DNA of 64,000 bases from Tridacna crocea (Eukaryota; Mollusca; Bivalvia; Cardiida; Cardiidae). Of the stretch, positions 46,101 through 56,826 are shown piece after piece (the stretch's first letter is position 1; each line of letters begins with the position of its first letter). A program made the translations under genes and the position numbers. Under the pieces are notes generated by a model. That model saw nothing but the letters and a program-made list of their open reading frames with translations. It had not been told where the DNA came from and made no database searches. The DNA lies in the NCBI GenBank assembly GCA_943736015.1, contig OX031064.1, forward strand, positions 33,479,361-33,543,360, written 5' to 3'.

Positions 46101-49100
46101 AACAAAAGAATTGTGAACCAAAAACATTTGCAGCTGATTGGAGCAAAAAACAGTATGGTCAAAATATTTTAGGATTTCCCCTTTAAACAGTAAACATCTT
46201 TTTCTTCCCACACTGTTTTTCAAACACTCTTTCTTTGGGTATTGGAAACTAGACCTAGGGTTTGTATGGTAAAGGGTGAAGTCAGTATCTGGCTACCCCT
46301 AGTCATGGTCATAAATGTTAATCCATCACCGGCCAGTTGAAACAATACAGGAAATGGTTACATAACATTTGCATATCTCACCCCTTTACACTGTAATGTT
46401 TGTTTGTGACCGTAAACCCATGTTACAGCTTTTATCCCATACACTTCTTCTCTTCGACATTTCACTCTTAAAAATGATTTGACAACTTACAATCATTTTG
46501 AACAAATTTTGAATTGTATCTTTACACTTCAGATTTGTGGATATTTCCCTGTTCCTCTCCATATTATGTGTTCTGGACAGGCTACTGAGAGAAATCTTTT
46601 GTTTTTACGACCCTTGTGAAGATAGAAAAAACTTTCGAAAACATTGTAGGAAAAAGAGAAATGCTGATGCTGCTGATCAGCATTTTCTCCTTTTTCTACA
46701 ATGTTTTTTACCCCATCAAAAAACAAGTCCAAACATGCAAGTTAAATTTGATTTGTTGACTGTAATTGCTTTCAAGTCGGTTGAGTCAATAAATATGATG
46801 TTTGGTAACAATTTAAACATGTATTTTACAACTCTTGAGAAACAAGTCCATTCAACTCGTACTAATCTCTTCTGATACTGCTCCCTGTGAACTTAACCAG
46901 TAATTCAACTTAACCAGAACTTGTGCCCAATGTACAGTATGGGATTTATATTCAACCCTTTACGAATCAATCCCTAATTTTTACAACCCCGAAGACAGAA
47001 GACTTTTAAAAACATTATAAGAAAGTAACCTGCTACCTAGTAGAAAGTAACCTAGTAACCAGCATATTCTACTTCTAACACAGTGTTTCACTCTGCTGGA
47101 AAAAAAAAATTCAATTTTTGAAAAATATAACTTTATTTTGTTGTCTGCAAACGATTTCAGTTTGGACCTGATTAATACTTTGTCGTATGGTAAAGAGTTA
47201 AAAATAGAAAATATTGTGGATAAAGGATCAATTGATAGTTACCCAGAATATAAAATAATTTTGAGAATTGTCTTAATGATCTCGGAACATATTCTTTTAT
47301 CAAATTTCACGCTTGTTAACAGCATTTCAAACTATTCTTATTCTCATGAAAATCGAGATTTATTGTGTAACCCTTCACCCATGAGAGAACAAATTTTGTA
47401 CCTGTCAATGTTTACAGAACTCTTTACAAGGTACAAATATAGGATCTATCAACAAATAGTTAGAACTAACATCTCACGATTATCAATCGTAAAAGTCAAG
47501 AAAAAGGTTATTTGACATGAAACTAAAGTGTCGGAGAAATGTCTTTAAAAGTGTCGGGGAACTGTCTAGTCGTGGAACTGTCTTGAAACCGTCCTTTTTT
47601 TTTATTATTATTAATTCCGCCCATTAATATACTGAAAATGCTTCACGTGAAACAAAGCTTATGCTGTACACTTAATTTCATCATGTATAGAATATTTCCG
47701 TAAGCGACGTTCGCCCCGTAGCCTAAAACATGTAGGCGTGATACTCAACACGCTGTTCAAAAGTCCGACATAACATCGTTATTTTTGCCATAAGTGGGCG
47801 AAATTTTACTTTTATCCTCATCATCTGAAACTATTAAGTTTCATTAAAAACTTGGTGGTACATGTACGGCCTTACCGGCCTAGAATTGTGTATTTCTTCG
47901 TCTTAAATATCGCTCATTTCACTATCTTAAACAAGGTCCATATTGAAACAAACGCTCCTATGACGTCACAGATCAAGGTGCGCTACAATAAGTAAGGGAG
48001 GTAAGCGATGCAAGAAAGCCTAATAAGCAAAAATATGAATTGAAAAAAAGTACTTTTACTAATTTTTTTTTCAAATTACAACATTACTAGGTTGCCATTT
48101 GATAGATGTAGATTTAAAAATTAACAATATCAGAAACTTGTTGATTTGCCCTTTAAGTTGTGATATATCCTACTTTGGCAGTAACTGGAACGTTGGCCTG
48201 TCGTATCTTAAATGGTTGTCAGATTTACAGTAAATGCCGGATATGTAATTGTATGAATATAATTTCTTGTATTTCATTCTTATCTACAAATGTCTACATT
48301 TAGTTACTGTTGGACCTATGCAAGGTAATTCATAACTGTATATAGATATAATACAACGTTGATATTCGATCTAAGAGAACATATATACCAACTACTTCTC
48401 GAGACAAATAAATAGTTAGTCTCACACATACAGCAGCGATTATCACATCTGTATCAATACACAATCTTATTATTTCGGGTCCTTGTAAAATGCAATATTT
48501 CGTGAAAGATTTAAATTTATTCATTTCAAATCATGTTTTGAAGTTTACCTTGCGTGCAGGAAATGCAATATTTGCGTTTTAGGAAGGCCGAAAAAATGCC
48601 TTTTTTGTCAAAAAAGCCGCGGTGGCGTGAGGAAAAATAAGACTTTTGTATGAAAGATGTAACCTGTCAGGATTAAACACGGGTCTCTAGTCAAAATAGC
48701 GAATGCGTTTAGTTTTTAGTACGGTTTGTTAGTTCAGTTTCATATATTCTGCCTGATGCACTGCGATTCCTGCGTTTCTGTTTTCATTTTATGTCATAGT
48801 TCCTCTATATCATAGCTCATATGTTTTATGTCAAAAATCACAACTACCACGAGCTATTTAGAAAACAAATAAATAAAACAGCACATAAGGCTGGGAGTAA
48901 AAACAGGGACAATTATAGAAATGTGCAATGAACAAGGAAAGTAACGGCACAATACAAAGCTGACATTTAAACCGTCAAAGTTTTCTATATACTGTAGAAA
49001 GTTGTCTTCTGTATCACATAACACGAGCCCATATGTCTATAGATACAATGTATAATTATTGTTTTCCCCACATAAACCATTCTCAAGTTTGCGACCAATA

Positions 49101-52100
49101 CCAATATTTTTGGACTGCCGAAAAGAAATTGACAAGTATGTAATAGTTGCTTTAGAAAACGTTTTATCAGCCTTTTTCTGCGTAGCATGAATGTGCTGGC
49201 TTCTGATTTACTTTTTGGTACTGATAGCAAATAAATAAAATAGAAGCTTGTGATTGGTTAAAAATACAGACGCGTTTATTTTACGGACCCCTGTCTGTTT
49301 GCTGGCATATTTCCCCGTCTTTTTTAGAGATATTTATTATTTCTTCTTTGGCGATTCATTATTTTACAAGTTTTATACCTTCGTTATTTTCCATGGCCTT
49401 TATTCGGGGTATTCTATCAAACCAGCTACTGCAGGATCCTTCTCGTCTCTTTCTATTTTTGCTGTTAGAAAATTCGCCGTGAATGCGATTAACTCATTGC
49501 CAAACGACAAAATTTTAGGTAAGACAAATCGAAAGCATTTGCAGACGACAAAATAAACGTGACTGAAAATTTGAAATCTGTTTTGCGAAGGGTAGAAAAC
49601 ATTTTCGGAGAAAGGAGTTTGTCCACATCAAAACTTTGGCATTTGCAGACGACAAAATAAAAGTGACTGAAATTTAATTTTTTTAGAAGGGTAGAAAACA
49701 TTGTGGGAAAAGGAGAAAATGCTGGTTACCAGCATTTTCTCTTTTTCCCGCAATGTTTTCCAAAGACTTCTTCGTCAGGGTCGTCAAAAGTAGGTATTGT
49801 GTGGTAATAGGTTAACGCAGGATGCAACCTAGATAAGTGGTAGTTTTGCAGGTATGGTGTTCTGCGTTCAATTTCTCATAACATTCTTGATTATTCGAGT
49901 AATAAAACTAATTTGAAAATAATTTAAATTTCTAACACGCTCTCTCTTTCAGTCGAGAGAGAGAGAGAGCGGGAGAAAGATTTGTCCAGTTTTGTTATGC
50001 CAACAAATATAACAATTTTAGCTATAATTATCACTGTGCCCAGTCTATGTGTATCCAACAGAGAAGTGAACCAATTCTTCACAATTCATTTGAATAAAAC
50101 CATTTCTTCATACCCCACCCCCTCTTACTGTCAATATCAAGTATTGGATATATGGTTAAAAAAACACTAAAGTCTTTCTAGTCAAGTTTAGTTTGCAAAT
50201 GGAATCATGTCCATAAATGTTTATAGAACAAGTGCTCATACTGCAGAAATTCTGCAGAGTTTCCGTTTCTGTTTTTTTTTTGTTCCAAATATTGTCAATA
50301 ACAGATGCTATGGCACAGTTCAGTATGAAGGGAAAAAGCCGCAATGTAACTTTGTATAACGGGCTTAGCATGATTCCCATTAACCCTTTTCAGTGCCAAC
50401 TTCAGAAACTCGATCTCTTTCAAGGGCTAAAGATACATTCCAGTAAAACTCAGAAATATATTTTATCTTATATACTTACCTAAAGAAGTGGACGGCATCG
50501 ATTCAAGATCAGACTGCACGTTCTGTGCAGTCTGATCTTTAATCTATGCCGTCCGTAAAAAGTCTCGGTTCGCACCAATAACGCAGGAAGGTTTACAAGT
50601 CGATACAATGTAAATTTATCTTTTGTTGTAAATATACATCATATAAAAAAAAAACGCCGGACAAATAAAAGCGAATCTGACAGGTTGACTTTACTCAATG
50701 AAGAACTTTTTCTATTGTACAGTGTACAATGGACAGTTTTCTTCCTTAAATAACTAAACCGTATTTATTAGTGAACCTATTTAGGTTTTAATATTTTAAT
50801 ATGTTTGTAAAATGTTAATCTTCACCGGGGAGTAAATTTACTCTGTATTTATGTAAACTACCATACAGAGAATGTTCAGGTTCCATTTTAATAGCTTATG
50901 ATATTTATAATCTAATCTATGAATGGACGATACATTTGTTACATGAATATATTTATTCCTCGTCTATATGTATTTGTACGTTACTTTGTCAAAAATGACA
51001 CCCTCATTTTTGACAAAGTAACGTACAAAAACATATAAAGGAGGAAACAATGTTTTGATTGGAACCCAGGCTAATCTCGATGAAAATTTAATATGATTTA
51101 TATGGCACTTATATTTATTTGTTTATATTATAAACAAATAAATATAAGTGCCATATAAATCATATTAATTGTATTTTTTTTTATTAAAATGATTATTTTG
51201 GTAAACTTTTGATAATACATATTTGTTTCCGGTTAACCGGTTTTCAATTTCCTAACCGGTTAATCGGTCATTCGATCGGTTAACCGGTTAACCGTTGCCA
51301 TCCCTAGTTTATAAGTATAAAAGGGGCTTTGAACTAGGTTTTGATTCAAAATATTGAGAGCTGGTGAGCGATGGGTGGGGGTGGTAAGGAGAGAAAGTCG
51401 ATTTTTCTAGGTTCTTTTTGTACATATTAAAGTTATAACGTTACTATGCGAATGCATGGCCACTGGCAAAATTCTATTTGCCCAGAATCAAAATGAAATT
51501 ATTTGAGTTGAGTTGACATTTCGTATGAAAAAAATTAACATTTAAAAAAATATAACTGCTTGCTCAAATTCGTAGTCGGGAAGGTTTTTTTTTTTTCTAT
51601 ATTGTCAGTCTACATGTTTATTTTCTTCTAAATGGCCAATGGCAAAATATTATTTGCAGAGAACCAAAATAAAAATAAAATTATGTGAGTTGAGTTGATA
51701 TTTCGAATGAGAAAAAAATGTAATGAAGTAACTGTTCCCCCCCCCCAATCCACCAACCGATTTCGTCTTTAAAATGAAAGTAAGGAGGGTAAAAAAATGA
51801 ACCAAGAATACAGTTTGACATTTTGAATCAGGTTATTTAAGTTTTCATTGTAAGCCAATCTAAGCTACACTTGAACAAGTGTCATAAGTGTTTACTTAGC
51901 TCTAGGAGAAAATTACATTTCTTATTTAACTCTTTACCAAACAACCCCTGGTTTTCACAACTCTGTGAAAGAAGCCTTTTGAAAACATTGTGAGAAAAGG
52001 AGAAAATGCTGGTAACCAGCATTTTCTCCTTTTCCCACAATGTTTTTCTACCCTTCCCAAAACAAATTTCCATTTCTTAAGTCATTTTAATTTTGTCGTC

Positions 52101-53075
52101 TGATAATGCTCTCACTTTGGAAAAGTCTAAAATTTTGTCGTCTGGTAAAGAGTTAGTCTTTCTCACTCAAATAAACCCGTCACACGGACTTAAACAATGA
52201 GAAAAAAAAGACTCAAATACAGCATATACGAGTACATCTACGGTATCGTTCAGAATACCCGTAACAAATATAGGACTGTTTTGATCAAATTGCACGTTTG
52301 AACAGTTTGATCTTGACCTATACTGTCCAGTTAAATCAAATCTAAATTAAACCAGGGGTTATTCAATTCTTTTTTTGGGGATTCGATCGTTGACATTTCT
52401 TTTGATGCGGTCTGAAAATTCACCAAATCTTACCAAAATAAATGGTATTAGTTCGTTTTAAAAAAAAAAAAACGATTTTAGTCTTGATATAACAACGAAG
52501 CTCGTAAAAGGAAACGAATCTGATTTCGTCACATTGGTCGTTTAGTTCAATTTCTCCTACATTCAAATATTGTGTTAAGAATTTTTAATCGTCTAGTAAA
52601 TTCATTTTGTTCAATTAAAATACGATCGTAAGTTATATTCATTTTACATCGATTGAGAAACAAGTTCTTACAACCTCTATTATATCTCTCTCGATCCTGC
52701 TTCCTGGGAACTACACCAGTACTCGCGCCAAATGTGTGGGCCAGTAAAAAATCCTGAAGTTGACACCCGTTCTCGGGTATCAAACGCAGGACCTTTTGGT
52801 TACGAGGCCGATGCTCTACCTTACTACCACGGACTCCACCAGCAAATTCATTTATCCTATCAACTTCGTGAAATAAAATGTTTCTGTTGTTCGTGAAACT
52901 GTGAGTTTTGAGTTTTACTACTAAACATAATTCTTTATTCATTTTACTTATTTCCATGTAATGTATTATAATATACAAATGATCAGACAGATGGGTACCA
53001 CGAAGCATTTTGAAAACTCTTTTGTAGCACTACCGTGTCCCTTTTTCACTGACCACTTTGAATTGCAGTCTTTGT

Positions 53076-53111
<36 letters not shown>

Positions 53112-54540
53112 GGTTAATTTAGAATGTATGTTACTTTTGCTATAAATATGACTATGTACGCTCGTACTGTGTACATGTCACATAAAATGTTGTTCAGGGC
53201 CTGTATTCATCAACCATTCCTGAGAATATTCTTAGTCTTATTGTCCAAGGTTTTCTAAATTTGTAAGTAACACAACTTCTGATTGGCTAAACCGAATGGT
53301 TTAGCCAATCAGAAGTTGTGTTACTTACAAATGTAGACAATTCTGAAGAATAAGACGGTGACCTGTTTTCAGAATATTCTAGAAACATAAAGAACATCTA
53401 TTTACATAAATCAAAATTAAAACATAAGCATCTCAACCACCGGGGTAACATATCGTTAGCCGGACTTGAATTTTTGGCTTATTTTTTGTCATTTTAAACC
53501 GCCTCTTCCCGAAATATCTGAGTTGTGTATGTTAAAACATAATTATGAGTTATGTTTTGTAGCCTCTCGCAGTCTCAGAAAGCCTCTGGAGGAGTCCAAA
53601 GTCCCATCGATTTACCGAAATCCTTCCGAATCATGCGGGCGCATTTTATGCCTTTGATTATTAAAGATTTCGACAAAAATTCGTTGTCTGCGCATGTCAT
53701 ATTCTTCGAAGATTCGACTGTCTTATATGACGCATCACCAGCCCCGAAAGCGGGCAGACTGTAATATTACGCTGTATAAAGTAGCAATGTAGAAAATAGC
53801 TTTTGTCAATACGTTTGAGAAGAAATGAGACCTGCTTTAATAGTTCCAGATTTCTCTAAACTGCTGATCATAGCTGAGTGAATTGCACGAGGTGGTGTTT
53901 TATTGAGTAAACGTTTATTTTAGTTAGAAATTCGAAGTAACGATTGTCGCGTAGGAAAGTGGTTCGGTTCTGTACCCAGGATGCCCAAATTAGATAGATG
54001 AGTATTTATAGGATGCCATCTAGCGGGAGATAATGATAAAAATTTGGTCTGATATCTTTGTTACTCTTCAATCATTGAAGTTTTGTTTATACAGATCAAT
54101 TTGATTGGTTTGTACTCAGAAGTCCCCGAGTTATAGTACGAGTAAGGGATTAAGTCTTTACCAAATGACAAACTTTAGACTTGTCCAGATTAAAAGCACT
54201 TGCAGACGACAAAATAAATGTAACTCAAAAATTGAAATTTGTTTTTCAGCAGGCTAGAAAACATTGGGAGAAAAGGAGAAAATGCTAGTTACCAGCATTT
54301 TCTCTTTAAAGTTAACAAGAAATATCGACCTATGTCAGCCTGCGCAGACAGCGCAGGCTGACATGAGTCGATATTTTCTTGAAAATACATTCAGTCCCCT
54401 TTTCACAGAACATGTAAGAAAATAAACCTACCCTGTACTTTGATGGTCCTACAATAATCCGGATACTTGGACGGTGAGTTGTTCGGGTTCTCGGGAACTT
54501 CCGGGATCCGAGAATTAAGTTCGTGGCCCAGTCTGTCCAT
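36623..54540 (-). CDS. Vax: Vax-type homeobox transcription factor, 3 exons
   Basis: Exons on the minus strand: 54432-54540, 38077-38264, 36623-36838. Phases 1 and 0 fit, giving 513 nt and 170 aa. The homeodomain spans residues 56-115 ([20 protein letters not shown] onward), with W103, Q105 (position 50) and N106 (position 51). The intron falls between homeodomain residues 44 and 45 (SETQ/VKVWF), a site shared by the Vax/Emx/Not group. Vax hallmarks are [10 protein letters not shown] before the homeodomain, [13 protein letters not shown] leading into it, and a downstream [12 protein letters not shown] block. Vertebrate Vax1/Vax2 pattern ventral forebrain and eye, so this is presumably a nuclear DNA-binding factor for anterior neural patterning. 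The protein is short compared with vertebrate Vax (about 290-335 aa), mainly at both ends. The start ATG has an in-frame stop 12 bases upstream and G at -3 and +4. Intron 1 is 16.2 kb and holds a THAP transposon and many MITEs. Confidence 0.93.
37012..37170 (+). mobile_element. Family B2 MITE
   Basis: Core ggatcagcctgcgcgcactg with a perfect complement; decayed ends (gagccagaatgg / catcgctca). Confidence 0.75.
37435..37750 (-). mobile_element. Family A MITE, composite and old
   Basis: Segments of both halves are present, but the hairpin is reduced to aaaaagcagaaaatgctg. Confidence 0.45.
37745..38010 (-). mobile_element. Family U-like SINE, old
   Basis: tcgtgtttaacgccgttcta body and gaatcgaaccagcgacc (reverse B box). 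Lies between Vax exons 2 and 3. Confidence 0.45.
38615..38705. repeat. (TCTG)n (TC)n microsatellite
   Basis: About ten tctg units, then about 20 tc units, in Vax intron 1 near exon 2. Confidence 0.95.
39069..39292 (+). mobile_element. Family A MITE
   Basis: Full length; arms mismatched at aatgag / ctcctt. Confidence 0.85.
39469..39683 (+). mobile_element. Family A MITE
   Basis: Left region shortened by about 14 bases; stem base cact / agtg changed on both arms. Confidence 0.85.
40086..40121. repeat. (TCT)n microsatellite
   Basis: About 11 units of ttc/tct. Confidence 0.95.
40490..40745 (+). mobile_element. Family B2 MITE, full length
   Basis: Ends tgagtcatgctctg and cagagcatggctca with agatgcattaagccccc just inside. 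Core cagcctgcgcagtccgcgca near the left end; the two copies at 40490 and 32503 lie in opposite orientation. Confidence 0.85.
40888..41043. mobile_element. Family E palindromic MITE
   Basis: tttaccaaccgttctta start; right arm decayed. Abuts the family A copy at 41044. Confidence 0.65.
41044..41266 (-). mobile_element. Family A MITE
   Basis: Right arm partly changed (ccagtactttcttcatttc). A very old copy follows at 41284-41495. Confidence 0.78.
41809..42041 (+). mobile_element. Family A MITE
   Basis: agaagaaaatgctg / cagcattttcttct, co-varied as at 26968. Its last TTAA is the left target site of a family D element. Confidence 0.87.
42042..42393 (+). mobile_element. Family D MITE
   Basis: TTAA at 42038-42041 and 42394-42397; start cgtagtacc, end ggtaatacc. 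Inner aaaacagctatttccacta matches 724-1085 in reverse. Confidence 0.8.
42563..42815 (+). mobile_element. Family B2 MITE
   Basis: Core atcagcctgcgcagtccgcg with complement; decayed left end gatgagctatgc, right end attaagccccctctta. Confidence 0.75.
43982..44252 (+). mobile_element. Family B1 MITE, full length
   Basis: Ends tatggcttgcaag and its near complement. It has two cores: cgcagtccgcgcagg at 44050 and gcctgcgcggactgcgcagg at 44168. Confidence 0.85.
44310..44535 (+). mobile_element. Family A MITE
   Basis: agaagaaaatgctgg / ccagcattttcttct co-varied. Lies 200 bp outside the THAP element. Confidence 0.85.
45047..45405 (+). pseudogene. THAP-domain first exon of the Kolobok-like element, one zinc ligand lost
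   Basis: An open frame begins [13 protein letters not shown] and reads to a possible donor (TAG/gtcagt at 45406), 119 codons plus 2 nt. THAP features are C4, P24, W33, C56 and H59 with F60 (LCLKHFED), and the AVPTLF box at about 88-93. The second ligand, normally Cys in NCAAYGC, is Phe here (F9), so the C2CH zinc site is incomplete. THAP fingers bind transposon ends or promoters. No downstream transposase exon could be recognised. The nearest alternative is a domesticated THAP gene, but the flanking inverted ends argue for transposon origin. Confidence 0.65.
45522..45750 (-). mobile_element. Family A MITE in the THAP element
   Basis: Full length; inserted about 115 bp after the putative THAP exon donor. 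Decayed fragments follow to 46120. Confidence 0.8.
46124..46186 (-). repeat. Inverted copy of the Kolobok-like left end
   Basis: The segment from gcagctgattgg to cccctttaaa is the reverse complement of 44732-44795 with few differences. It could be the end of a shorter non-autonomous derivative or an internal rearrangement. Confidence 0.65.
46597..46812 (+). mobile_element. Family A MITE in the THAP element
   Basis: Stem cattgtag / ctacaatg changed on both arms; expanded loop gatgctgctgatc. Confidence 0.7.
46952..47201 (+). mobile_element. Family A MITE in the THAP element, decayed
   Basis: Centre altered to cctagtagaaagtaacctagt; ends recognisable. Confidence 0.55.
48157..49488. other. Vax intron 1 sequence without recognised features
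   Basis: No coding exon, palindrome or known repeat was recognised. Open frames here have no supporting motif. Confidence 0.4.
49489..49815 (-). mobile_element. Family A MITE with internal partial duplication
   Basis: The gcatttgcagacgacaaaat to tagaaaacatt segment occurs twice (49537 and 49641), as if one copy inserted in or recombined with another. Confidence 0.78.
50490..50552. repeat. Family G palindrome, long
   Basis: gatcagactgcac core with outer arms ggacggcat / atgccgtcc. Partial copies lie near 35465, 52290 and 59245. Confidence 0.75.
50958..51044. repeat. Near-perfect palindrome, ~41 bp arms
   Basis: tgtacgttactttgtcaaaa and its complement around caccc. Confidence 0.85.
51088..51168. 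repeat. Perfect 81 bp palindrome
   Basis: 40-base arms (51088-51127 and 51129-51168, starting ttaatatgatttatatggca) around one base, with no mismatch. Confidence 0.92.
51228..51306 (-). mobile_element. Possible hAT-type element end with ggttaaccgg repeats
   Basis: Repeated ggttaaccggtt motifs ending ttgccatccctag; the complement CTAGGGATGGCAA resembles hAT termini. Left partner not found. Confidence 0.4.
51926..52155 (+). mobile_element. Family A MITE
   Basis: Full length, perfect hairpin tip; cattgtgagaa on one arm. Confidence 0.86.
52652..52841 (-). mobile_element. tRNA-derived SINE, family T
   Basis: Reverse of the 26281 copy (gcttcctgggaactacacca, tctcgggtatcaaac). The 153-codon open frame across it is a shadow. 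Confidence 0.72.
53074..53108. repeat. (GA)n microsatellite
   Basis: About 17 ga units. A shorter one lies at 49955-49970. Confidence 0.95.
53192..53395. mobile_element. Family E palindromic MITE
   Basis: acttctgattggctaaacc and its exact complement around gaat; outer arms only partly paired. Confidence 0.82.
53682..54037 (+). mobile_element. Family C element, complete
   Basis: Flanked by AAAAATT at 53675-53681 and 54038-54044. Starts cgttgtctgcgcatgtc, ends ctagcgggagataatgat. No inverted ends seen. Confidence 0.8.
54151..54306 (-). mobile_element. Family A MITE, truncated
   Basis: Runs from ttaagtctttacc into the right arm and stops at ttttctcttt, where a B2 element begins. Confidence 0.68.
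54308..54412 (+). mobile_element. Family B2 MITE, partial
   Basis: Core gtcagcctgcgcagacagcg and complement. It ends about 20 bp before the Vax exon 1 donor. Confidence 0.7.
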
Positions 54541-54643
54541 CACTAGACTTGTTCACTTATTGTGCAATTCTTTGTTGACCAACGGACGGACGTTTTTACG
54601 AGCTCCCCCTTATAAAGTCTCCAATATTTCTGAGGATAGTGCA

Positions 54644-54651
54644 GTTTTATA
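54644..54651 (-). promoter_or_regulatory. Candidate TATA box of the Vax gene
   Basis: TATAAAAC reads on the minus strand about 104-111 bases upstream of the Vax ATG, which would give a leader of about 80 nt. A second TATA-like motif (TTTATAAGG) lies at about 54609-54617. Position and sequence only; no other core element is recognised. Confidence 0.35.
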
Positions 54652-54811
54652 TCATCTACGTTAGTCCTTCATCTCGAGTCTGTATTCGCCGGATTGCATA
54701 TTCACATTATGTCCGTAACACGACAAAACACTCTGTATAAAGTTTGTAAAAATGACAGTTGCTGCGAGTTTGTTCCCAAGTTAAAAACCTGACAAAGAAA
54801 ATTAAGTTGTG

Positions 54812-55065
54812 CTAACTCCTGAGCAGACGACCAAAAGTAAAAAATCAGACTCGTCCAAATTGAAAACTTTTGCTCATCCAAATTGAAAGCGTTTGCAGAC
54901 AAGAAATTTTTTGTTGCAGAATACAATAATAATAATTATTGTATTTTAAGGGAAAGAAACATTGTTGGAAAAGGAACAAATGCTGATTACCAGCATTTTC
55001 TTTTTCATCTCACATAATCTTTTAGAACCCCTTTTCATCTTTTTAAAACATGAGGCAAAAGGTTT
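54812..55065 (-). mobile_element. Family A MITE, old
   Basis: Contains a duplicated tccaaattgaaa segment and a decayed hairpin. Lies upstream of the Vax start. Confidence 0.55.
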
Positions 55066-55256
55066 AAGTGAATGCAGATATCTTCAAGAATAACTAAGCA
55101 ATTAATCAAATGTCAGTGCACATCGAGTGCACAAGAAGGAATAGAAAGAAAATCCAAATTGCTTGTGATTCAACAACTAATAAGACATCAAACTTTCTTA
55201 CAAAAAAAGTTTCTCAAACAATATTGTGTATAATTTCATTTTTTCGTGAAGCGCCA

Positions 55257-55472
55257 TTAACTCATTACCAAACAATAAAATTTTGGTTTATCCAAATCAA
55301 AAGCATTTGCAGACGACAAAATAAAAGGGACTGAAAATTTGAAATTTGTTTTGTGAAGGGTAGAAAACGTTGTGGGAAAAGGGGGAAATGCTGGTTACCA
55401 GCATTTTCTCCTTTCCCCAAAATGTTTTCTAAAGGCTTCTTTCTCAGGGTCGTCACAAGTGGGGATTGTGAT
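55257..55472 (-). mobile_element. Family A MITE
   Basis: Left end intact; right end runs into gggattgtgattttg. Confidence 0.8.
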
Positions 55473-55500
55473 TTTGTGATTCTTTTACCCTAAGGGTTAC

Positions 55501-55732
55501 TTAAACCTCTACCACACAATTCCGACATATAACAGCCCTGTGAAAGAAGCCTTCTGAAAACAATACGGGAAAAGGAGAAAATGCTGGAAACCAGCATTTT
55601 CTCTTTTCCCCACAACGTTTTCTATCCCATCAACGACAAAAAAAAAATCATTTGACCTACATTTATTTTGTCGTCTGCAAATGCTTCCAATTTGGATTAG
55701 TCTAACATTTGTCGTTTGTCAGAGTTGTCATC
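55501..55732 (+). mobile_element. Family A MITE
   Basis: Starts ttaaacctctaccacac; right end decayed. Confidence 0.78.
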
Positions 55733-55852
55733 TACCGAAATATGTGACATCTTGCACGTTGAAAAAGACATATCGAAAGAAAATAAAATATTAATTTTAA
55801 TATAAATCACTGATGGTATTAGTTTAAACATATTTATTTCACATCGATTGAC

Positions 55853-56032
55853 AAACAAGTTCTGCCAACTTATAAATACCAATCTCTCTCGATTCTGTTT
55901 CCTGGGAAACTACACCAGTACTCTCGCCGAATGTGTGGGCCAATGAAGAATCCCGAAGTTGACACCCGCTCTCGAACTTAGGACCTTATGGTTACGAGGC
56001 CAATGCTCTACCTCACGACCACGAACACCACA
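55853..56032 (-). mobile_element. tRNA-derived SINE, family T
   Basis: Second reverse copy, with tttcctgggaaactacacca and cctcacgaccacgaac. Confidence 0.68.
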
Positions 56033-56609
56033 TTGATAGTATTAAAAATCTTGTGAGAAAGTGAGCATACTACTTGTGACACGCAATTACTCCTTTTTCC
56101 GCGATATTGTCCAAAATATATCAAATGCAAGTAGGTAAATAAAAAAAAACCACATATTTGGATAGTTATATATAGTTGAAAATATAAGAAGACTCACACC
56201 CTGCAGTGTTTAATTAACACACAAGAATCAGATAATCAGAACAAGTCCTGGACAAACTTTAAAACTAGTAATTACAATATAATATTAATCTCCATTTAAT
56301 CACGGGTCAGCTGAATTTCAGGAAAACGATTTCAAAATTTTCTAATGATCACCCAAAATGAAATATTCTGTTGGTAATCTTCCTGTCCCCGCCCCCGTTT
56401 TATTCATTACCCATTATTTGCTCGGGCTCCCGTTTAGAAGAGGGTACGAACACCCATTACGGTTTGTCCAATTGAAATTCACTGTTACATTTAACAATGC
56501 CAGAAAGGCGTTTCCTTTTGGGTTGAAAATAGCTTTTCAATTAACCGGGCTTGCTAACTAATAGCTAAATCACGTCGATATTGTCACTTGCCTACGTACT
56601 TCAGTTTCA

Positions 56610-56826
56610 TTCGGCCCTTTACACATGAACAAAAATGTGGACATATACAAATTGAAAGCATTTGCAGACTATAAAATTTAAATGTGGAGCAAATGACTGA
56701 ATTAAGAAAATTTTGGTTTTTCAGCATGTTTTCCTTTTCATACAATGTTTGTAAAAGGTCTTAAAAGGCGTTTTGATCAACTTTGTTAAAACTCGCGGGT
56801 TTTTTTTTTTTGTGGTAAATGGTTAA
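56610..56826 (-). mobile_element. Family A MITE, old, chained
   Basis: Hairpin lost; its last TTAA (56823-56826) starts the next copy. Confidence 0.55.

Larger units (their letters stand above)
44736..48152 (+). mobile_element. Kolobok-like THAP DNA transposon, TTAA target duplication
   Basis: TTAA lies at 44732-44735 and again at 48153-48156, just outside inverted ends AGGGCAAATC and GATTTGCCCT. About 200 bp inside each end is a second inverted block (GTGACGTCATAGGAGCGT at about 44939 and its complement at about 47954). The left part carries a THAP-domain exon. THAP domains with TTAA duplications are typical of the Kolobok superfamily. No long transposase frame remains downstream, and the interior is filled with family A MITE copies, so the element looks dead. 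A further inverted copy of the left end lies inside at 46124-46186. Confidence 0.72.

Noticed and set aside
52547-53008. 153-codon minus-strand frame
   Set aside because: It runs through a family T SINE and AT-rich flank; no domain.
54467-54664. Plus-strand 65-codon frame ([10 protein letters not shown]...)
   Set aside because: It is the antisense shadow of Vax exon 1.
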